NCBI RefSeq assembly: GCF_002113375.1
Contig: NZ_NEHO01000015.1
Span: forward strand, 62,001-126,000
Reading direction: 5' to 3'
Length of the DNA: 64,000 bases
Source of the DNA: Pseudomonas sp. R37(2017)
GTDB taxonomy: Bacteria > Pseudomonadota > Gammaproteobacteria > Pseudomonadales > Pseudomonadaceae
In this document: positions 7,699 to 17,126 of the stretch, in pieces
How the letters are laid out: every line of letters starts with the position of its first letter
How positions within the stretch are numbered: the first letter of the stretch is position 1
Translations under genes and position numbers: made by a program
The notes under the pieces: model-generated
The model's input: only the letters and a program-made list of their open reading frames with translations
Told to the model about the DNA's origin: nothing
Databases searched by the model: none

Positions 7699-8736
7699 AT
7701 GGGGCGTCTTTGTGCAGCTTTACTGATTTGCCTGCTCAGCAGCCTGAATACAGTGCACGCCGCGCCTGCGCCGCATCCTCACTGGAGCGTCGGTTTCCAT
7801 GAGATGACCTTTCTCGACCCGCTGGACTTGCAGCCGATGCGTGCCATCGCTTTCTATCCTTCCAGTGATTGGGAGCACACCAGCAAACTCGAGGGTTACA
7901 CCGTCGAAGCCGGGGAGGACGCCAAAGTCGCCATTGGCCGGTTCCCGATGTTGATGCTGTCCCACGGTAACACCGGCACTCCACTCGCCTTGCACGACCT
8001 CGCCACCTCGCTGGCACGTAAAGGCTTTGTCGTGGTAGCGGTTATCCACCCCGGTGACAACTCCAGGGACCACAGTCGCCTCGGTACTTTGAGTAACCTG
8101 TACGGTCGGCCGATCCAGATTTCCGAGGCCATCACCGCGACCCTGGGCGACCCTATGCTGTCGCCATTCGTCAATGCCAATCAGGTGGGCGTCATTGGCT
8201 ATTCGGCCGGTGGCGAGACCGCATTGATTCTGTCCGGCGCGACCCCGGACCTGGATCGCCTGCGCCGCTATTGCCAGGAGCGTCCGGATGACAACGATGC
8301 CTGCAACACCCGGGGCGAACTGATTGTCGACCGTGATGACCTGCAACCGGTGGCTGATCCTCGCGTTCATGCCTTGATGCTGATGGCGCCGCTGAGCCTG
8401 AAGTTCGGCCGCCACACCCTGGCCGATGTGCATGTGCCGGTACTGCTATACAGCGGCGATGGCGACAAACTGGTGGCGGTCGACAAGAACGCCGCCGCAC
8501 TGGCGCGCAAACTGCCGACGGCACCAGATTTCAAGTTGCTGGCCGGGGCTGGGCACTTCGTGTTCATGGCTCCGTGCGATGACGAACAGATCGTGATCAT
8601 GCCCGCGCTGTGCACCGATGCCGATGGCGTCGATCGGCAAGACATTCACCGCAATTTGATCTCTGAAGCCGGAAGTTTCTTCACGCGCACTCTGGGCAGG
8701 GCGACCCGGGCGGGGATGCAAACCGCCGATCAGTGA
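7699..8736 (+). CDS. Secreted alpha/beta-hydrolase (PAF-acetylhydrolase/dienelactone-hydrolase-like)
   Basis: A 345-residue protein with a signal peptide (MGRLCAALLICLLSSLNTVHA), then an alpha/beta-hydrolase domain. Visible features are the oxyanion segment MLSHGNTG, the nucleophile elbow GYSAGGE (Ser), an acidic residue in LYSGDGD and the late His in GAGHFVF. The family includes plasma PAF-acetylhydrolase-like esterases; substrate cannot be predicted. The start is the ATG preceded by AAGGTGGGG; the frame extends 28 codons upstream without a signal peptide. Confidence 0.85.
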   Translation: MGRLCAALLICLLSSLNTVHAAPAPHPHWSVGFHEMTFLDPLDLQPMRAIAFYPSSDWEHTSKLEGYTVEAGEDAKVAIGRFPMLMLSHGNTGTPLALHDLATSLARKGFVVVAVIHPGDNSRDHSRLGTLSNLYGRPIQISEAITATLGDPMLSPFVNANQVGVIGYSAGGETALILSGATPDLDRLRRYCQERPDDNDACNTRGELIVDRDDLQPVADPRVHALMLMAPLSLKFGRHTLADVHVPVLLYSGDGDKLVAVDKNAAALARKLPTAPDFKLLAGAGHFVFMAPCDDEQIVIMPALCTDADGVDRQDIHRNLISEAGSFFTRTLGRATRAGMQTADQ

Positions 8737-8750
8737 TGCGCCACATATTC

Positions 8751-8850
8751 TGTGGGAGCGGCGGTGCGGCGTCCCGACTTGCTCGCGAAGGCGGTGGGTC
8801 AGCCGACAATGATGCAGTCTGACACTCCCTCTTCGCGAGCAAGCCCACAC
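8751..8850. repeat. REP pair (REPIN-like palindrome)
   Basis: Two REP half-sites in opposite orientation: TGTGGGAGCGGCGG...CTTGCTCGCGAAG on the left and CTTCGCGAGCAAGCCCACA on the right, about 40 bases apart. This is a typical extragenic Pseudomonas REP doublet. It sits between the hydrolase and the convergent MFS gene and may protect both 3' ends. Confidence 0.85.
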
Positions 8851-8866
8851 ATGAAATCTGGTCCAC

Positions 8867-10054
8867 CTAAACCATCGCACGATGCTTGAGCAGCAGGGTC
8901 AGCCCCAACCCCGTCACCGACAACAACGCCGCACTGAAGAAAATCCACCCGTAACCCAGGTTCAACGCCACCGCGCCCATCAACGGGCCGGCGATGGCCA
9001 GCGCCAGGTCGAAAAACACCGCATAAGCACTCAAACCCGCGCCCCGGCTGGAGTCAGGTACCTGCTTGATGGCCTCGACACCCAGCGCCGGATAGACCAG
9101 TGACAGGCCGAACCCGGTCAGGCCGGCGCCAATCAGCGCATACCCAGTCGACGGCGCCAGCCACAGCAGCACCAGGCCAACCGTCTCGATGCACATGCAG
9201 GCAATGGCCGAGGCGAATCCGCCGAAGCGGCTGATGGCGGAAATGAACAGCAGCCGCGACAGAATGAAACACACGCCGAACACGGTCAGGCAGTAGGCCG
9301 CGCCGGTCCAGCCACGACTGACGTAATACAAGGTGATAAAGGTCGTCAGGGTGCCGTAGCCAATGGACGCCAGGCTCAGGCCCGCGCCAAACGGCGCAAT
9401 GCGCCCGAATACCGCCCGAAACGGCAGGCGCTCGCCGCGCACCACGGGTACCGAGGGCTTGTTGCGAATCAGCGACAGTGCGGCCAGGGCCAACAGCGAC
9501 AGGGCGAAGCCCAGGCTTGTAAACCCGAGCTGCTGGACCATCACCACCCCCAGTGGCGCACCAATGGCAATGGCCCCATAGGACGCGATGCCGTTCCAGG
9601 AAATCGACCGCGCGGTGTGCTCGGCACCGACCTGGCCCATGCACCAACTGATGGTGCCGACGCCGATCAACCCTTGGGCGATCCCCAGTAGCAAGCGTCC
9701 GGCGATCAAAATCAGCAAGCTGAGCAAAGGCAAGTCTTGCAACAGGGTAGACAGCCCGGTCAGCACGCCACTGAGCACAATCCCCGCCAAGCCATAGATG
9801 ATTGCGCGCTTGGTGCCAACGCTGTCGGACATCCGCCCGGCCATGGGCCGGCTGAGCAGGGTGGCGAGGTATTGCGAGCCAATGGTCAACCCGGCCACGA
9901 CGGCGCTGAACCCAAGTTGTTCATGGACATAACCCGGCAATACCGCAATCGGCAAACCGATGCAGAGGAAGGCAATGAAGGTATAGAAAACGATGGAGAC
10001 GATCTGCAGGGTGATCGCCATGGAGCTTTGCGGTGGCTGTTGCTGCGCAGACAT
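8867..10054 (-). CDS. MFS transporter (YhhS-like drug/sugar efflux)
   Basis: A 395-residue, 12-helix MFS protein. The loop 2-3 motif reads RPMAGRMSDSVGTKRAI, close to the family A-motif, and IAQGLIGVGTISWCMGQV resembles the conserved segment in helix 5. It resembles the YhhS/YfcJ efflux branch. Substrate is unknown. It is a single gene with a REPIN upstream and a REP pair downstream. Confidence 0.88.
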   Translation of the reverse strand: MSAQQQPPQSSMAITLQIVSIVFYTFIAFLCIGLPIAVLPGYVHEQLGFSAVVAGLTIGSQYLATLLSRPMAGRMSDSVGTKRAIIYGLAGIVLSGVLTGLSTLLQDLPLLSLLILIAGRLLLGIAQGLIGVGTISWCMGQVGAEHTARSISWNGIASYGAIAIGAPLGVVMVQQLGFTSLGFALSLLALAALSLIRNKPSVPVVRGERLPFRAVFGRIAPFGAGLSLASIGYGTLTTFITLYYVSRGWTGAAYCLTVFGVCFILSRLLFISAISRFGGFASAIACMCIETVGLVLLWLAPSTGYALIGAGLTGFGLSLVYPALGVEAIKQVPDSSRGAGLSAYAVFFDLALAIAGPLMGAVALNLGYGWIFFSAALLSVTGLGLTLLLKHRAMV

Positions 10055-10148
10055 GAGGACTCGTTCGCGGGCGGCGGTGGGAGAACTGCATCATGGCGCG
10101 GCGTTGCGATAAAAGAAAGCAGGCTAACTATATTTCAGGAACTACCTA

Positions 10149-10264
10149 CTGTAGGAGCGGGTGCCCGTTTGCGGCATGCTCGCGATGGACGCCAACGATA
10201 ACGCGTGCAATCTGAATGAACGCGTTATCCAGGCGTTTTTTCGCGAGCATGCTCGCTCCTACAG
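10149..10264. repeat. REPIN: inverted REP pair
   Basis: CTGTAGGAGCGGGTGCCCG...GCATGCTCGCGA on the left is answered by TCGCGAGCATGCTCGCTCC then TACAG on the right. A second inverted repeat, ATAACGCG/CGCGTTAT, lies between them. This is a complete REPIN, mobilised in trans by RAYT transposases in Pseudomonas. It separates the starts and stops of the MFS gene and ybiT. Confidence 0.9.
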
Positions 10265-10279
10265 GTGCAGCGAGTGTTC

Positions 10280-11866
10280 TTAGAACACCACACCCTGACT
10301 GCGCAGGTAGTCGTCGTAGGTGCCGCTGAAGTCGGTCACGCCGTTAGGGCTCAACTCGATGATGCGGGTGGCCAGGGACGATACGAACTCACGGTCGTGG
10401 CTGACGAAGATCAGCGTGCCCGGGTAGTTTTCCAGCGCCAGGTTCAGCGCTTCGATGGACTCCATGTCCAGGTGGTTGGTCGGTTCGTCCATCACCAGTA
10501 CGTTCGGCTTTTGCAGGATCAGCTTGCCAAACAGCATGCGACCTTGCTCACCCCCGGAGATGACCTTGACCGACTTGAGGATCTCGTCGTTGGAGAACAG
10601 CATGCGACCCAAAGTGCCGCGAATCATCTGCTCGCCCTGGGTCCACTGACCCATCCAGTCGAACAGGCTGACGTCGTCTTCGAAGTCATGGGCATGGTCC
10701 TGGGCGTAGTAGCCCAGCTCGGCGCTTTCGGTCCATTTCACGGAGCCGGCGTCCGGGGCCAGTTCGCCCATCAGGGTACGCAGCAGGGTGGTCTTGCCGA
10801 TACCGTTCGGGCCGATGATCGCCACGCGCTCGCCGGCTTCGACGGTGAAGCTGAAGTTCTTGAACAGGGTCTTGCCGTCGAAGCCCTTGGACATCTGCTC
10901 GATGGTCACGGCCTGGCGGTGCAGTTTCTTGGTCTGTTCGAAGCGGATGAACGGGCTCACGCGGCTCGACGGCTTGACTTCGGCCAGCTGGATCTTGTCG
11001 ATCTGCTTGGCGCGGGAGGTGGCCTGCTTGGCTTTCGAGGCGTTGGCCGAGAAGCGGCTGACGAAGGTTTGCAGTTCGGCAATCTGCGCTTTCTTCTTGG
11101 CGTTGTCCGACAGCAGTTGCTCGCGGGACTGGGTCGCCGCGGTCATGTACTCGTCGTAGTTGCCCGGGAACAGACGCAATTCGCCGTAGTCCAGGTCGGC
11201 CATGTGGGTGCAGACGCTGTTGAGGAAGTGACGGTCGTGGGAAATGATGATCATGGTGCTGTTACGCGCCGTGAGAATGGTTTCCAGCCAGCGAATGGTG
11301 TTGATGTCCAGGTGGTTGGTCGGTTCGTCGAGCAACAGCACTTCCGGATCGGAGAACAGGGCCTGGGCCAGCAACACCCGCAGTTTCCAGCCCGGAGCGA
11401 CTTCGGTCATCGGGCCGAAATGCTGCTCCAGGGGGATACCCAGGCCCAGCAACAGCTCACCGGCGCGGGATTCGGCGGTGTAACCGTCCATTTCGGCGAA
11501 TTCGGTCTCCAGCTCGGCCACGGCCATGCCGTCTTCTTCGCTCATTTCCGGCAGCGAATAAATGCGGTCGCGCTCGGCCTTGACCTTCCACAGTTCTTCG
11601 TGACCCATGATCACGGTGTCGATCACGGTGAATTCTTCGTAGGCGAACTGGTCCTGGCGCAATTTACCCAGGCGCACGTTCGGCTCCAGCATGACCTGGC
11701 CGCCGGACGGCTCGAGGTCGCCGCCGAGAATCTTCATGAAGGTCGACTTGCCGCAACCGTTGGCGCCGATCAGGCCGTAACGGTTGCCACCGTTGAACTT
11801 GACCGAAACGTTTTCGAAGAGCGGCTTGGCGCCGAACTGCATCGTGATGTTAGCTGTAGAAATCAA
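10280..11866 (-). CDS. ybiT: ABC-F family ATPase YbiT
   Basis: A 528-residue soluble protein with two ABC domains. Walker A motifs are GANGCGKST (near residue 37) and GPNGIGKTT (near 357). Walker B/ABC-F signatures LLDEPTNHLD and VMDEPTNHLD are both present, joined by a charged linker rich in Lys/Ala. The arrangement matches YbiT, a ribosome-associated translation factor, rather than a transporter. The start is TTG with AGGAAAAACC upstream; the next in-frame ATG is eight codons later. The leader contains a nested hairpin. Confidence 0.92.
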   Translation of the reverse strand: MISTANITMQFGAKPLFENVSVKFNGGNRYGLIGANGCGKSTFMKILGGDLEPSGGQVMLEPNVRLGKLRQDQFAYEEFTVIDTVIMGHEELWKVKAERDRIYSLPEMSEEDGMAVAELETEFAEMDGYTAESRAGELLLGLGIPLEQHFGPMTEVAPGWKLRVLLAQALFSDPEVLLLDEPTNHLDINTIRWLETILTARNSTMIIISHDRHFLNSVCTHMADLDYGELRLFPGNYDEYMTAATQSREQLLSDNAKKKAQIAELQTFVSRFSANASKAKQATSRAKQIDKIQLAEVKPSSRVSPFIRFEQTKKLHRQAVTIEQMSKGFDGKTLFKNFSFTVEAGERVAIIGPNGIGKTTLLRTLMGELAPDAGSVKWTESAELGYYAQDHAHDFEDDVSLFDWMGQWTQGEQMIRGTLGRMLFSNDEILKSVKVISGGEQGRMLFGKLILQKPNVLVMDEPTNHLDMESIEALNLALENYPGTLIFVSHDREFVSSLATRIIELSPNGVTDFSGTYDDYLRSQGVVF

Positions 11867-11928
11867 AGGTTTTTCCTGCGAAGCATTCAGAGTAGCCAGG
11901 GTTGCGGCAGTACCGGTTCAGTACCCGT

Positions 11929-11975
11929 TTCCACTGTCAGGCCCCCCGGGATATCCATCCCGATGAACAGTGGAA
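11929..11975 (-). promoter_or_regulatory. Nested hairpin in the ybiT leader
   Basis: Outer arms TTCCACTGT/ACAGTGGAA (nine pairs) enclose a perfect inner stem CGGGAT-ATCC-ATCCCG. The structure is 63-109 bases upstream of the ybiT start codon, in its probable leader. ABC-F genes are often controlled by attenuation, so a regulatory role is plausible but unproven. The 463-base gap (11867-12329) otherwise holds only the promoters of ybiT and lpxO. Confidence 0.5.
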
Positions 11976-12329
11976 GATCCATATGGCATTAAGTGGACAG
12001 CAGCATGTGGCGCGCCTGGCCCGAGCCAAGGTGCGCCGAAAGGGGTTTTTTCCCGCTCTCAACCTGGGGGTGCGTAAAGTTTGGCGGCGATTGTACTGGT
12101 CTGGCTCTTTAAACGATAGGGCGTTGAGGCCACAGCAACGTTTGGGCGGCTTTTTGTGGACACATTTTCACAGTTACAGGTTAACTATTGGTTACAAACT
12201 GAGGCTAAAATGCCATCCATCAGCCGGATGCCGTCCATCGGCAAGGCTCGTTGCCACTACGGGGTCGCTGTTTGGCCAATCAGTCGCTGCACAAGACCCG
12301 AGAGGGCGCAGTTTGTTTACTTCTGACGT

Positions 12330-13241
12330 GTGACGATTTTCGTGAAACTGATCATTGCCGTTATCTACGTTGTCTCTATTGCGTATGTCCATCTGCGTGG
12401 CCGAGTGCGTCATAAGCTGGGGCGCCAGTTGAGTGACCACTCGACGTTTCTGGCGCCGATCAACTGCTTTCTTTATCTGTTTTCGAAAATCCCCAACAAA
12501 CCGTATCTTGACCCGGCCGACTTCCCCGACCTGCGCCCGCTACAGATGCATTGGGAAGAAATTCGCGCCGAAGGCCAGAATTTGCTCCGGGCCGGAGAGA
12601 TCAAACGCTCGAACCAATTCGATGACGTCGGTTTCAACTCGTTTTTCAAGACCGGCTGGAAGCGTTTCTATCTGAAATGGTACGGCGACAGCCACCCGTC
12701 GGCCATGAAGCTCTGCCCGCGGACCACCGAACTGGTGCAGGGCATTGGCTCGATCAAGGCGGCGATGTTCGCCGAGCTGCCGCCTGGCTCCAGGCTGGTG
12801 CGTCACCGCGATCCGTACGCCGGTTCGTACCGTTATCACCTGGGCCTGGAAACACCCAACGATGCCGGCTGCTACATCAATGTCGATGGCCAGGACTACC
12901 ATTGGCGCGATGGCGAAGCGGTGATGTTCGATGAGACCTACATCCATTACGCGGAAAACACCACGCCACACAATCGCATCATCCTGTTCTGCGACGTCGA
13001 GCGACCGCTGAAGTATCGGTGGGCAGCGGCCTTCAATCGCTGGTTCAGCCGCAATGTCATGTCGGCGGCAGGCGCGCCGAACGAGGAAGGCGACAGAACC
13101 GGCGGGCTCAATCGACTGTTCGGCAAGGTCTACAAGGTTCGCCTGCGCGGCAAGGCACTGAAAAAACGCAACCGTACGCTTTATTACCTGCAAAAATGGT
13201 CGATCTTTGCCGGGGTGCTGGCGATCTTCATTCTGATCTGA
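12330..13241 (+). CDS. lpxO: Lipid A 2-hydroxylase LpxO
   Basis: A 303-residue member of the aspartyl/asparaginyl beta-hydroxylase family with a hydrophobic anchor at each end (residues about 3-20 and the last 15). The Fe(II)/2-oxoglutarate site is visible as RLVRHRDPYAGSYRYHLGL (His/Asp and 2-OG region) and FDETYIHYAENTT (distal His). It hydroxylates the secondary acyl chain of lipid A at the inner membrane. The start is uncertain: GTG at 12330 or GTG at 12342, neither with a strong ribosome binding site. Confidence 0.9.
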   Translation: MTIFVKLIIAVIYVVSIAYVHLRGRVRHKLGRQLSDHSTFLAPINCFLYLFSKIPNKPYLDPADFPDLRPLQMHWEEIRAEGQNLLRAGEIKRSNQFDDVGFNSFFKTGWKRFYLKWYGDSHPSAMKLCPRTTELVQGIGSIKAAMFAELPPGSRLVRHRDPYAGSYRYHLGLETPNDAGCYINVDGQDYHWRDGEAVMFDETYIHYAENTTPHNRIILFCDVERPLKYRWAAAFNRWFSRNVMSAAGAPNEEGDRTGGLNRLFGKVYKVRLRGKALKKRNRTLYYLQKWSIFAGVLAIFILI

Positions 13242-13443
13242 GTTTTCGGTAAAGCCTTCGCCAGCAGGCCAGGGCATTCAGCGAATCACTTGCCGGCTTC
13301 ATGACTTCGCTGCCCAGCGCCAATTCCTTTGCCCGGATCAACCTCGTGTTACATCTTGCCGGGGAGGTATTTGTTAACAAATGCGAACCCCCGGCGTAGC
13401 GTGGTATCGAAGTCCATATCCACGCGATGGAGAGAGGCACATC

Positions 13444-13785
13444 ATGAAGCGATACGTATTTTGCGTCGTTGCGCTGGCCTTGAGTGGCGTCCTGGGTCCA
13501 CTGGCCCAGGCCGATGTCTGTGCTTCGTTGCAGTTGGCCCAGAACCTGCCAGGCAGCAGCAACCCTTATAACAGTCCGATTCGCCGGGCCAACCCCAACA
13601 GCATGCAAGGCACTCAATCCAGCGCCCCGGCAATACGCGGACCCAACACCGTACCGGTTCCGCGCCCGCCGACCCTGGACAATGGAGGCATCGGCAATCG
13701 CTATCCCGACCGAAGCGCTCCGGCCAGCCCTCCGAAATTCATCCCCAATCCTGCCCCGAGAGACGCTGGCACCGGCAACCGTTGA
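13444..13785 (+). CDS. Small secreted Pro/Asn-rich protein, unknown
   Basis: A 113-residue protein with a clear signal peptide (MKRYVFCVVALALSGVLGPLAQA), followed by a low-complexity tail rich in Pro, Asn, Arg and Ser with a single Cys. No known domain is recognised. The start is chosen for the signal peptide and GAGAGG upstream. It lies 67 bases before the sugar dehydrogenase gene on the same strand. Confidence 0.7.
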   Translation: MKRYVFCVVALALSGVLGPLAQADVCASLQLAQNLPGSSNPYNSPIRRANPNSMQGTQSSAPAIRGPNTVPVPRPPTLDNGGIGNRYPDRSAPASPPKFIPNPAPRDAGTGNR

Positions 13786-13852
13786 GTAGCAGGCCTCTCA
13801 TCTGGCCGCTGTGTTCTCCCCGCTCTCATGTTGATCGGAAGAGGAGTCCTGC

Positions 13853-15004
13853 ATGTTGCGAAAAAACCTATTGGCTGGCCTCTGTGCCAGCGTATTGATC
13901 ACCGCCACTGTTCCTGTGGTTGCCGCGCCTGCCCAGACGATGAAAAGCGAAGAAGGCACCCTTGAGGTCACCCCCATCGTGACGGGGCTGGAGCACCCGT
14001 GGGCCCTGGCATTCTTGCCGGATCGTAAAGACATGCTGGTGACCGAACGGTCTGGCAACCTGCGTCTGGTGACTGCCGACGGCAAGCTGTCGGCCCCACT
14101 CAATGGCGTGCCAACGGTCTGGGCCAAGGGGCAGGGCGGATTGCTCGACGTGGCGTTGTCACCGGATTTCAGGCAGGACCGGATGGTCTACCTGTCCTAT
14201 GCCGAAGGTGGCGGTGAGGGTAACAAGGCCGGTACAGCGGTGGGTCGCGGCCGGCTCTCTGACGATATGGCCGCGCTCAAGGATTTCCAGGTGATCCTGC
14301 GTCAGGAGCCCAAGCTCTCGGTGGGCAACCATTTCGGCTCGCGCCTGGTGTTCGACCGTGACGGCTACCTGTTCGTGACCCTGGGGGAAAACAACGACCG
14401 CCCGACCGCCCAGGATCTCGACAAGCTGCAAGGCAAAGTGGTGCGGATCTATCCGGACGGCACGGTGCCCAAGGACAATCCCTTTGTCGGCCAGGCCAAC
14501 GTCCGCCCGGAGATCTGGTCCTACGGGCAGCGTAACCCGCAAGGCGCGGCGCTCAATCCGTGGAGCGGCACGCTGTGGGAAAACGAACACGGCCCCCTGG
14601 GCGGCGATGAAATCAACATCATCGAACGCGGCAAGAATTACGGTTGGCCGCTGGCGACCCATGGCATCGACTACTCCGGTCAACCGATTCCCGAAGCCAG
14701 GGGTGATAGCGTCGAAGGCACCGTTGCCCCGAACCATGTCTGGGAAAAGTCCCCGGGCCTGAGTGGCATGGCATTTTACGATGCCGATCGATTCAAGGTC
14801 TGGCAGCGCAACATGTTCATCGGCGCGCTGGTCAGCCAGGAACTGATCCGCCTGGAGTTCGAGGGCGACAAGGTGGTGCACGAGGAGCGTTTGCTCGGGG
14901 AAATGAAAAGGCGTATTCGCGATGTGCGACAGGGACCGGACGGCTACTTGTATGTATTGACCGATGAGGAGAACGGTGGGTTGTACAGGGTGGGATTGAA
15001 GTAG
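13853..15004 (+). CDS. PQQ-dependent soluble aldose sugar dehydrogenase (YliI/Asd-like)
   Basis: A 383-residue periplasmic protein with a signal peptide (ending near VAAPA) and a six-bladed propeller of the soluble glucose/aldose dehydrogenase family. Markers are LEHPWALAFLPD, the QGGLLDVALSPDF blade with the catalytic-type His region at GNHFGSRLVFD, and ENEHGPLGGDEINI. It oxidises aldoses using PQQ. GAGGAG precedes the ATG. Confidence 0.9.
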   Translation: MLRKNLLAGLCASVLITATVPVVAAPAQTMKSEEGTLEVTPIVTGLEHPWALAFLPDRKDMLVTERSGNLRLVTADGKLSAPLNGVPTVWAKGQGGLLDVALSPDFRQDRMVYLSYAEGGGEGNKAGTAVGRGRLSDDMAALKDFQVILRQEPKLSVGNHFGSRLVFDRDGYLFVTLGENNDRPTAQDLDKLQGKVVRIYPDGTVPKDNPFVGQANVRPEIWSYGQRNPQGAALNPWSGTLWENEHGPLGGDEINIIERGKNYGWPLATHGIDYSGQPIPEARGDSVEGTVAPNHVWEKSPGLSGMAFYDADRFKVWQRNMFIGALVSQELIRLEFEGDKVVHEERLLGEMKRRIRDVRQGPDGYLYVLTDEENGGLYRVGLK

Positions 15005-15104
15005 CCAACCGTTGCCTCGTGCTGCAACCGCCGTAGCGAGCGGCTGCAGAGCGGGTACTGGGGAGCTGGCTGCGGACGTCGCAAGGGTCCGTCGGATGAT
15101 CGGA

Positions 15105-15587
15105 TTATTCCTGAACGGCTTTCTCGACCTTGTTCGATGCCGACCAGATTCGATAGCGCACTTCGATGTCCCTGGGTACGTACAGCACGAGCGGCAGCTT
15201 GCTGTTGTAACGCAGCAGGAAGCCATCGCCGACCACCGGGACAAAACCCGGTTTGCTCGTGCCGGGCGGGCAGGCCATCAGTGTGCTCATCGGGCCAATG
15301 ACTTTTTCCAGGCGATAGAACGGGTAGCCCCAACCTTCGAGGTTCTTCTCCTCGAGAATGCCGCCCAGACGAGGGTTGTTGCAGTCTGTGGTCATTGTCT
15401 TGCCGGCCAGGATCTCGACCTGGAAGTCGTCTTCCCGGGCTTGTGGCGCGAGGTGAATCACTTGGCGGGTAAAACCGCTTTCGGCCTTCGGGAAGGGCGC
15501 GATTTCTTCGAGTTTGGCGGCGTGCGCTACGCCCGCAAGCCCCAGTGCGAACAGCGCTGCGCTCGCATTGACGGTCAATGAATTCAT
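15105..15587 (-). CDS. eco: Ecotin, periplasmic serine protease inhibitor
   Basis: A 160-residue protein with a signal peptide (cleavage near GVAHA). The ecotin features are all visible: PKAESGFTRQVIHL, the disulfide Cys in TTDCNNPR, the reactive loop STLMACPPG with Met at P1, LRYNSKLPLVLYVP and the basic VRYRIW strand. It inhibits trypsin-like and elastase-like proteases. The ATG has a strong AGGAGG; the longer frame upstream is not used. Confidence 0.95.
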   Translation of the reverse strand: MNSLTVNASAALFALGLAGVAHAAKLEEIAPFPKAESGFTRQVIHLAPQAREDDFQVEILAGKTMTTDCNNPRLGGILEEKNLEGWGYPFYRLEKVIGPMSTLMACPPGTSKPGFVPVVGDGFLLRYNSKLPLVLYVPRDIEVRYRIWSASNKVEKAVQE

Positions 15588-15869
15588 GTTGCCTCCTTGC
15601 TTGAAGTGAAGGCCGGCATTTTCGCTGTCGTGTGCAGTGAATGCAAACCCACAGGGCCGAGCGTGCAGATTGCAGGCTCGTGACGAGGGGGTATTGCAAT
15701 CTGCATGACAGGTTTTAAAGATGATTTGCCTAACCTGTTGATTTGCCGATGAGCTGCACAGCGAAACCCAGGGCATGTTTTATGCTGTAGCTGTCCTTGA
15801 AGCTTGCCGGGATTTCACATGAGCGAGCACTGATCGTCGATTGGCAGTCTCACAAAGGAGAGGGTCATC

Positions 15870-16136
15870 ATGTTTCTTTCTGCCCTGGAAATTCGCAACA
15901 TCATCGAAAGCAGCTTTTTGCCCAAACGTTGCCAGTGCACGCTGTCACCGGATCTGTCGATGACCGTCAAGGTCTACGCCGATGGACAAACCGACCACCT
16001 CGATCTATGGGTCACCGGTATCGATGCTTCGGGGCTCAATGGATGTCGGGAAATCAACGAATTGATTGCCCAACTGCGCTCCAGGCAGCATCACATGGAG
16101 GTCGAGCCGCACTCGATCTTGGGCAAAGCGCTCTAG
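15870..16136 (+). CDS. DUF1652 family protein
   Basis: An 88-residue protein starting MFLSALEIRNIIESSFLP, the typical start of the Pseudomonas-restricted DUF1652 family. Function is unknown. AAGGAGAGG precedes the start. Its TAG stop overlaps the stop of the convergent membrane-protein gene within a shared CTAG. The 282-base gap before it (15588-15869) holds only promoter-length sequence. Confidence 0.85.
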   Translation: MFLSALEIRNIIESSFLPKRCQCTLSPDLSMTVKVYADGQTDHLDLWVTGIDASGLNGCREINELIAQLRSRQHHMEVEPHSILGKAL

Positions 16137-16528
16137 CCTGCGGTATCAAGCTCCAGTGAAACTCGCCGGGTCTGGAAGAATGCCAGACCCAGCGCCAGCT
16201 CAAGGGCGACCGCCAGCAAAATGCCCGGCCCGACATGGCCGTTCAGCCATTCGCCAAAGCCCAGTAAAGCCAAGCCCCAGCAGCCGACCACGAAGGCAAG
16301 GCTCACTGCGTTTCGAGTTGAGGACGGGGGTTCATGGCGAACCAGATAAAACATCACGCTCAACGCTGCAAACAGTACCGCCGTGCGTCGCGCGATCAAT
16401 CCCACTGCGAATGAAAAATCCATACCCCAGAACGCCAGTAACCACTGCGGTGCAAGACCCCACACGAGGGCCAGCAAAAAGCATAAAACGGCGGCAAACG
16501 TCGACAATGTACGAAACGACAACTGCAT
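16133..16528 (-). CDS. Small integral membrane protein, unknown
   Basis: A 131-residue protein with four predicted helices: residues about 7-27, 40-60 (VGLIARRTAVLFAALSVMFY), 75-93 and 100-117. The RRTAVLFAALSV segment recurs in small uncharacterised membrane proteins of proteobacteria. No function can be given. It is a single gene, convergent with the DUF1652 gene. Confidence 0.75.
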   Translation of the reverse strand: MQLSFRTLSTFAAVLCFLLALVWGLAPQWLLAFWGMDFSFAVGLIARRTAVLFAALSVMFYLVRHEPPSSTRNAVSLAFVVGCWGLALLGFGEWLNGHVGPGILLAVALELALGLAFFQTRRVSLELDTAG

Positions 16529-16619
16529 GGCGAATCCTTGCGGGCAGTGAGGGACGCGCTAGAGCATAGCGCCCCGGCCCGCAAAGGAATACCACCAGGT
16601 GACAATTCAGCGTTTTCCG

Positions 16620-16886
16620 TCAGCCCTGGTTCTCGCAGGCGTCGGAAAGTTTACGGTAGGTGATTTCCGCGGGTTTTCCGCTGTCATCGATGTACTTCAT
16701 GTCGGCGCTCACCACTTTGCACTCCAGCGTGTCGGGCTCGGTCAGTGAAATCACTTTGCTGACATGCAACGGCATGCCGTAGTGATAAGGCACGGCTTGA
16801 GAGGTAGTGGTGTCATTGGCTTGAGCCAGCCCGGCAAATGCGGTACAGGCGAGAGCGGCGGCAACCAGCAGGGGGCGAGTGTTCAT
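16620..16886 (-). CDS. DUF2790 family secreted protein
   Basis: An 88-residue protein with a signal peptide (MNTRPLLVAAALACTAFAGLA) and the DUF2790 core YHYGMPLHVSKVISL, followed by CKVVSADMKYIDDSGK and two Cys in total. The family is common in Pseudomonas, often in several copies; function is unknown. GGAG lies eight bases before the ATG. The frame reads back another 56 codons without a signal. Confidence 0.85.
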   Translation of the reverse strand: MNTRPLLVAAALACTAFAGLAQANDTTTSQAVPYHYGMPLHVSKVISLTEPDTLECKVVSADMKYIDDSGKPAEITYRKLSDACENQG

Positions 16887-17126
16887 CAGCGATCTCCGGT
16901 GCGGACGGAATGTCAGTTCGATGTGTGGCTTGTCGAACCTGCCGCACTGGGCGTCAGAACAGTCTGAGGGCGTGCGGTCCAGTGAAGTGTTGGACCACAC
17001 GGTTAAGCGAGGGTTAATCCGGCTGAACGCCGACTGTCGCGAATGCGCGGTCACGGTTATCAGTTAAGACCATCCGGTGCCTGTTGGAAAGTTATCGCGA
17101 GCCTGCTCTTGAAGAGGCCTTCGAAG

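Noticed and set aside
10265..11992. 575-codon plus-strand frame opposite ybiT
   Set aside because: Shadow of the ABC-F gene, which has both complete Walker sets on the other strand.
12250..12263. TGCCACTACGGGGT shared with the region near 39395 as a possible att site pair
   Set aside because: A single 14-base match is expected by chance in 64 kb and the flanks do not align.
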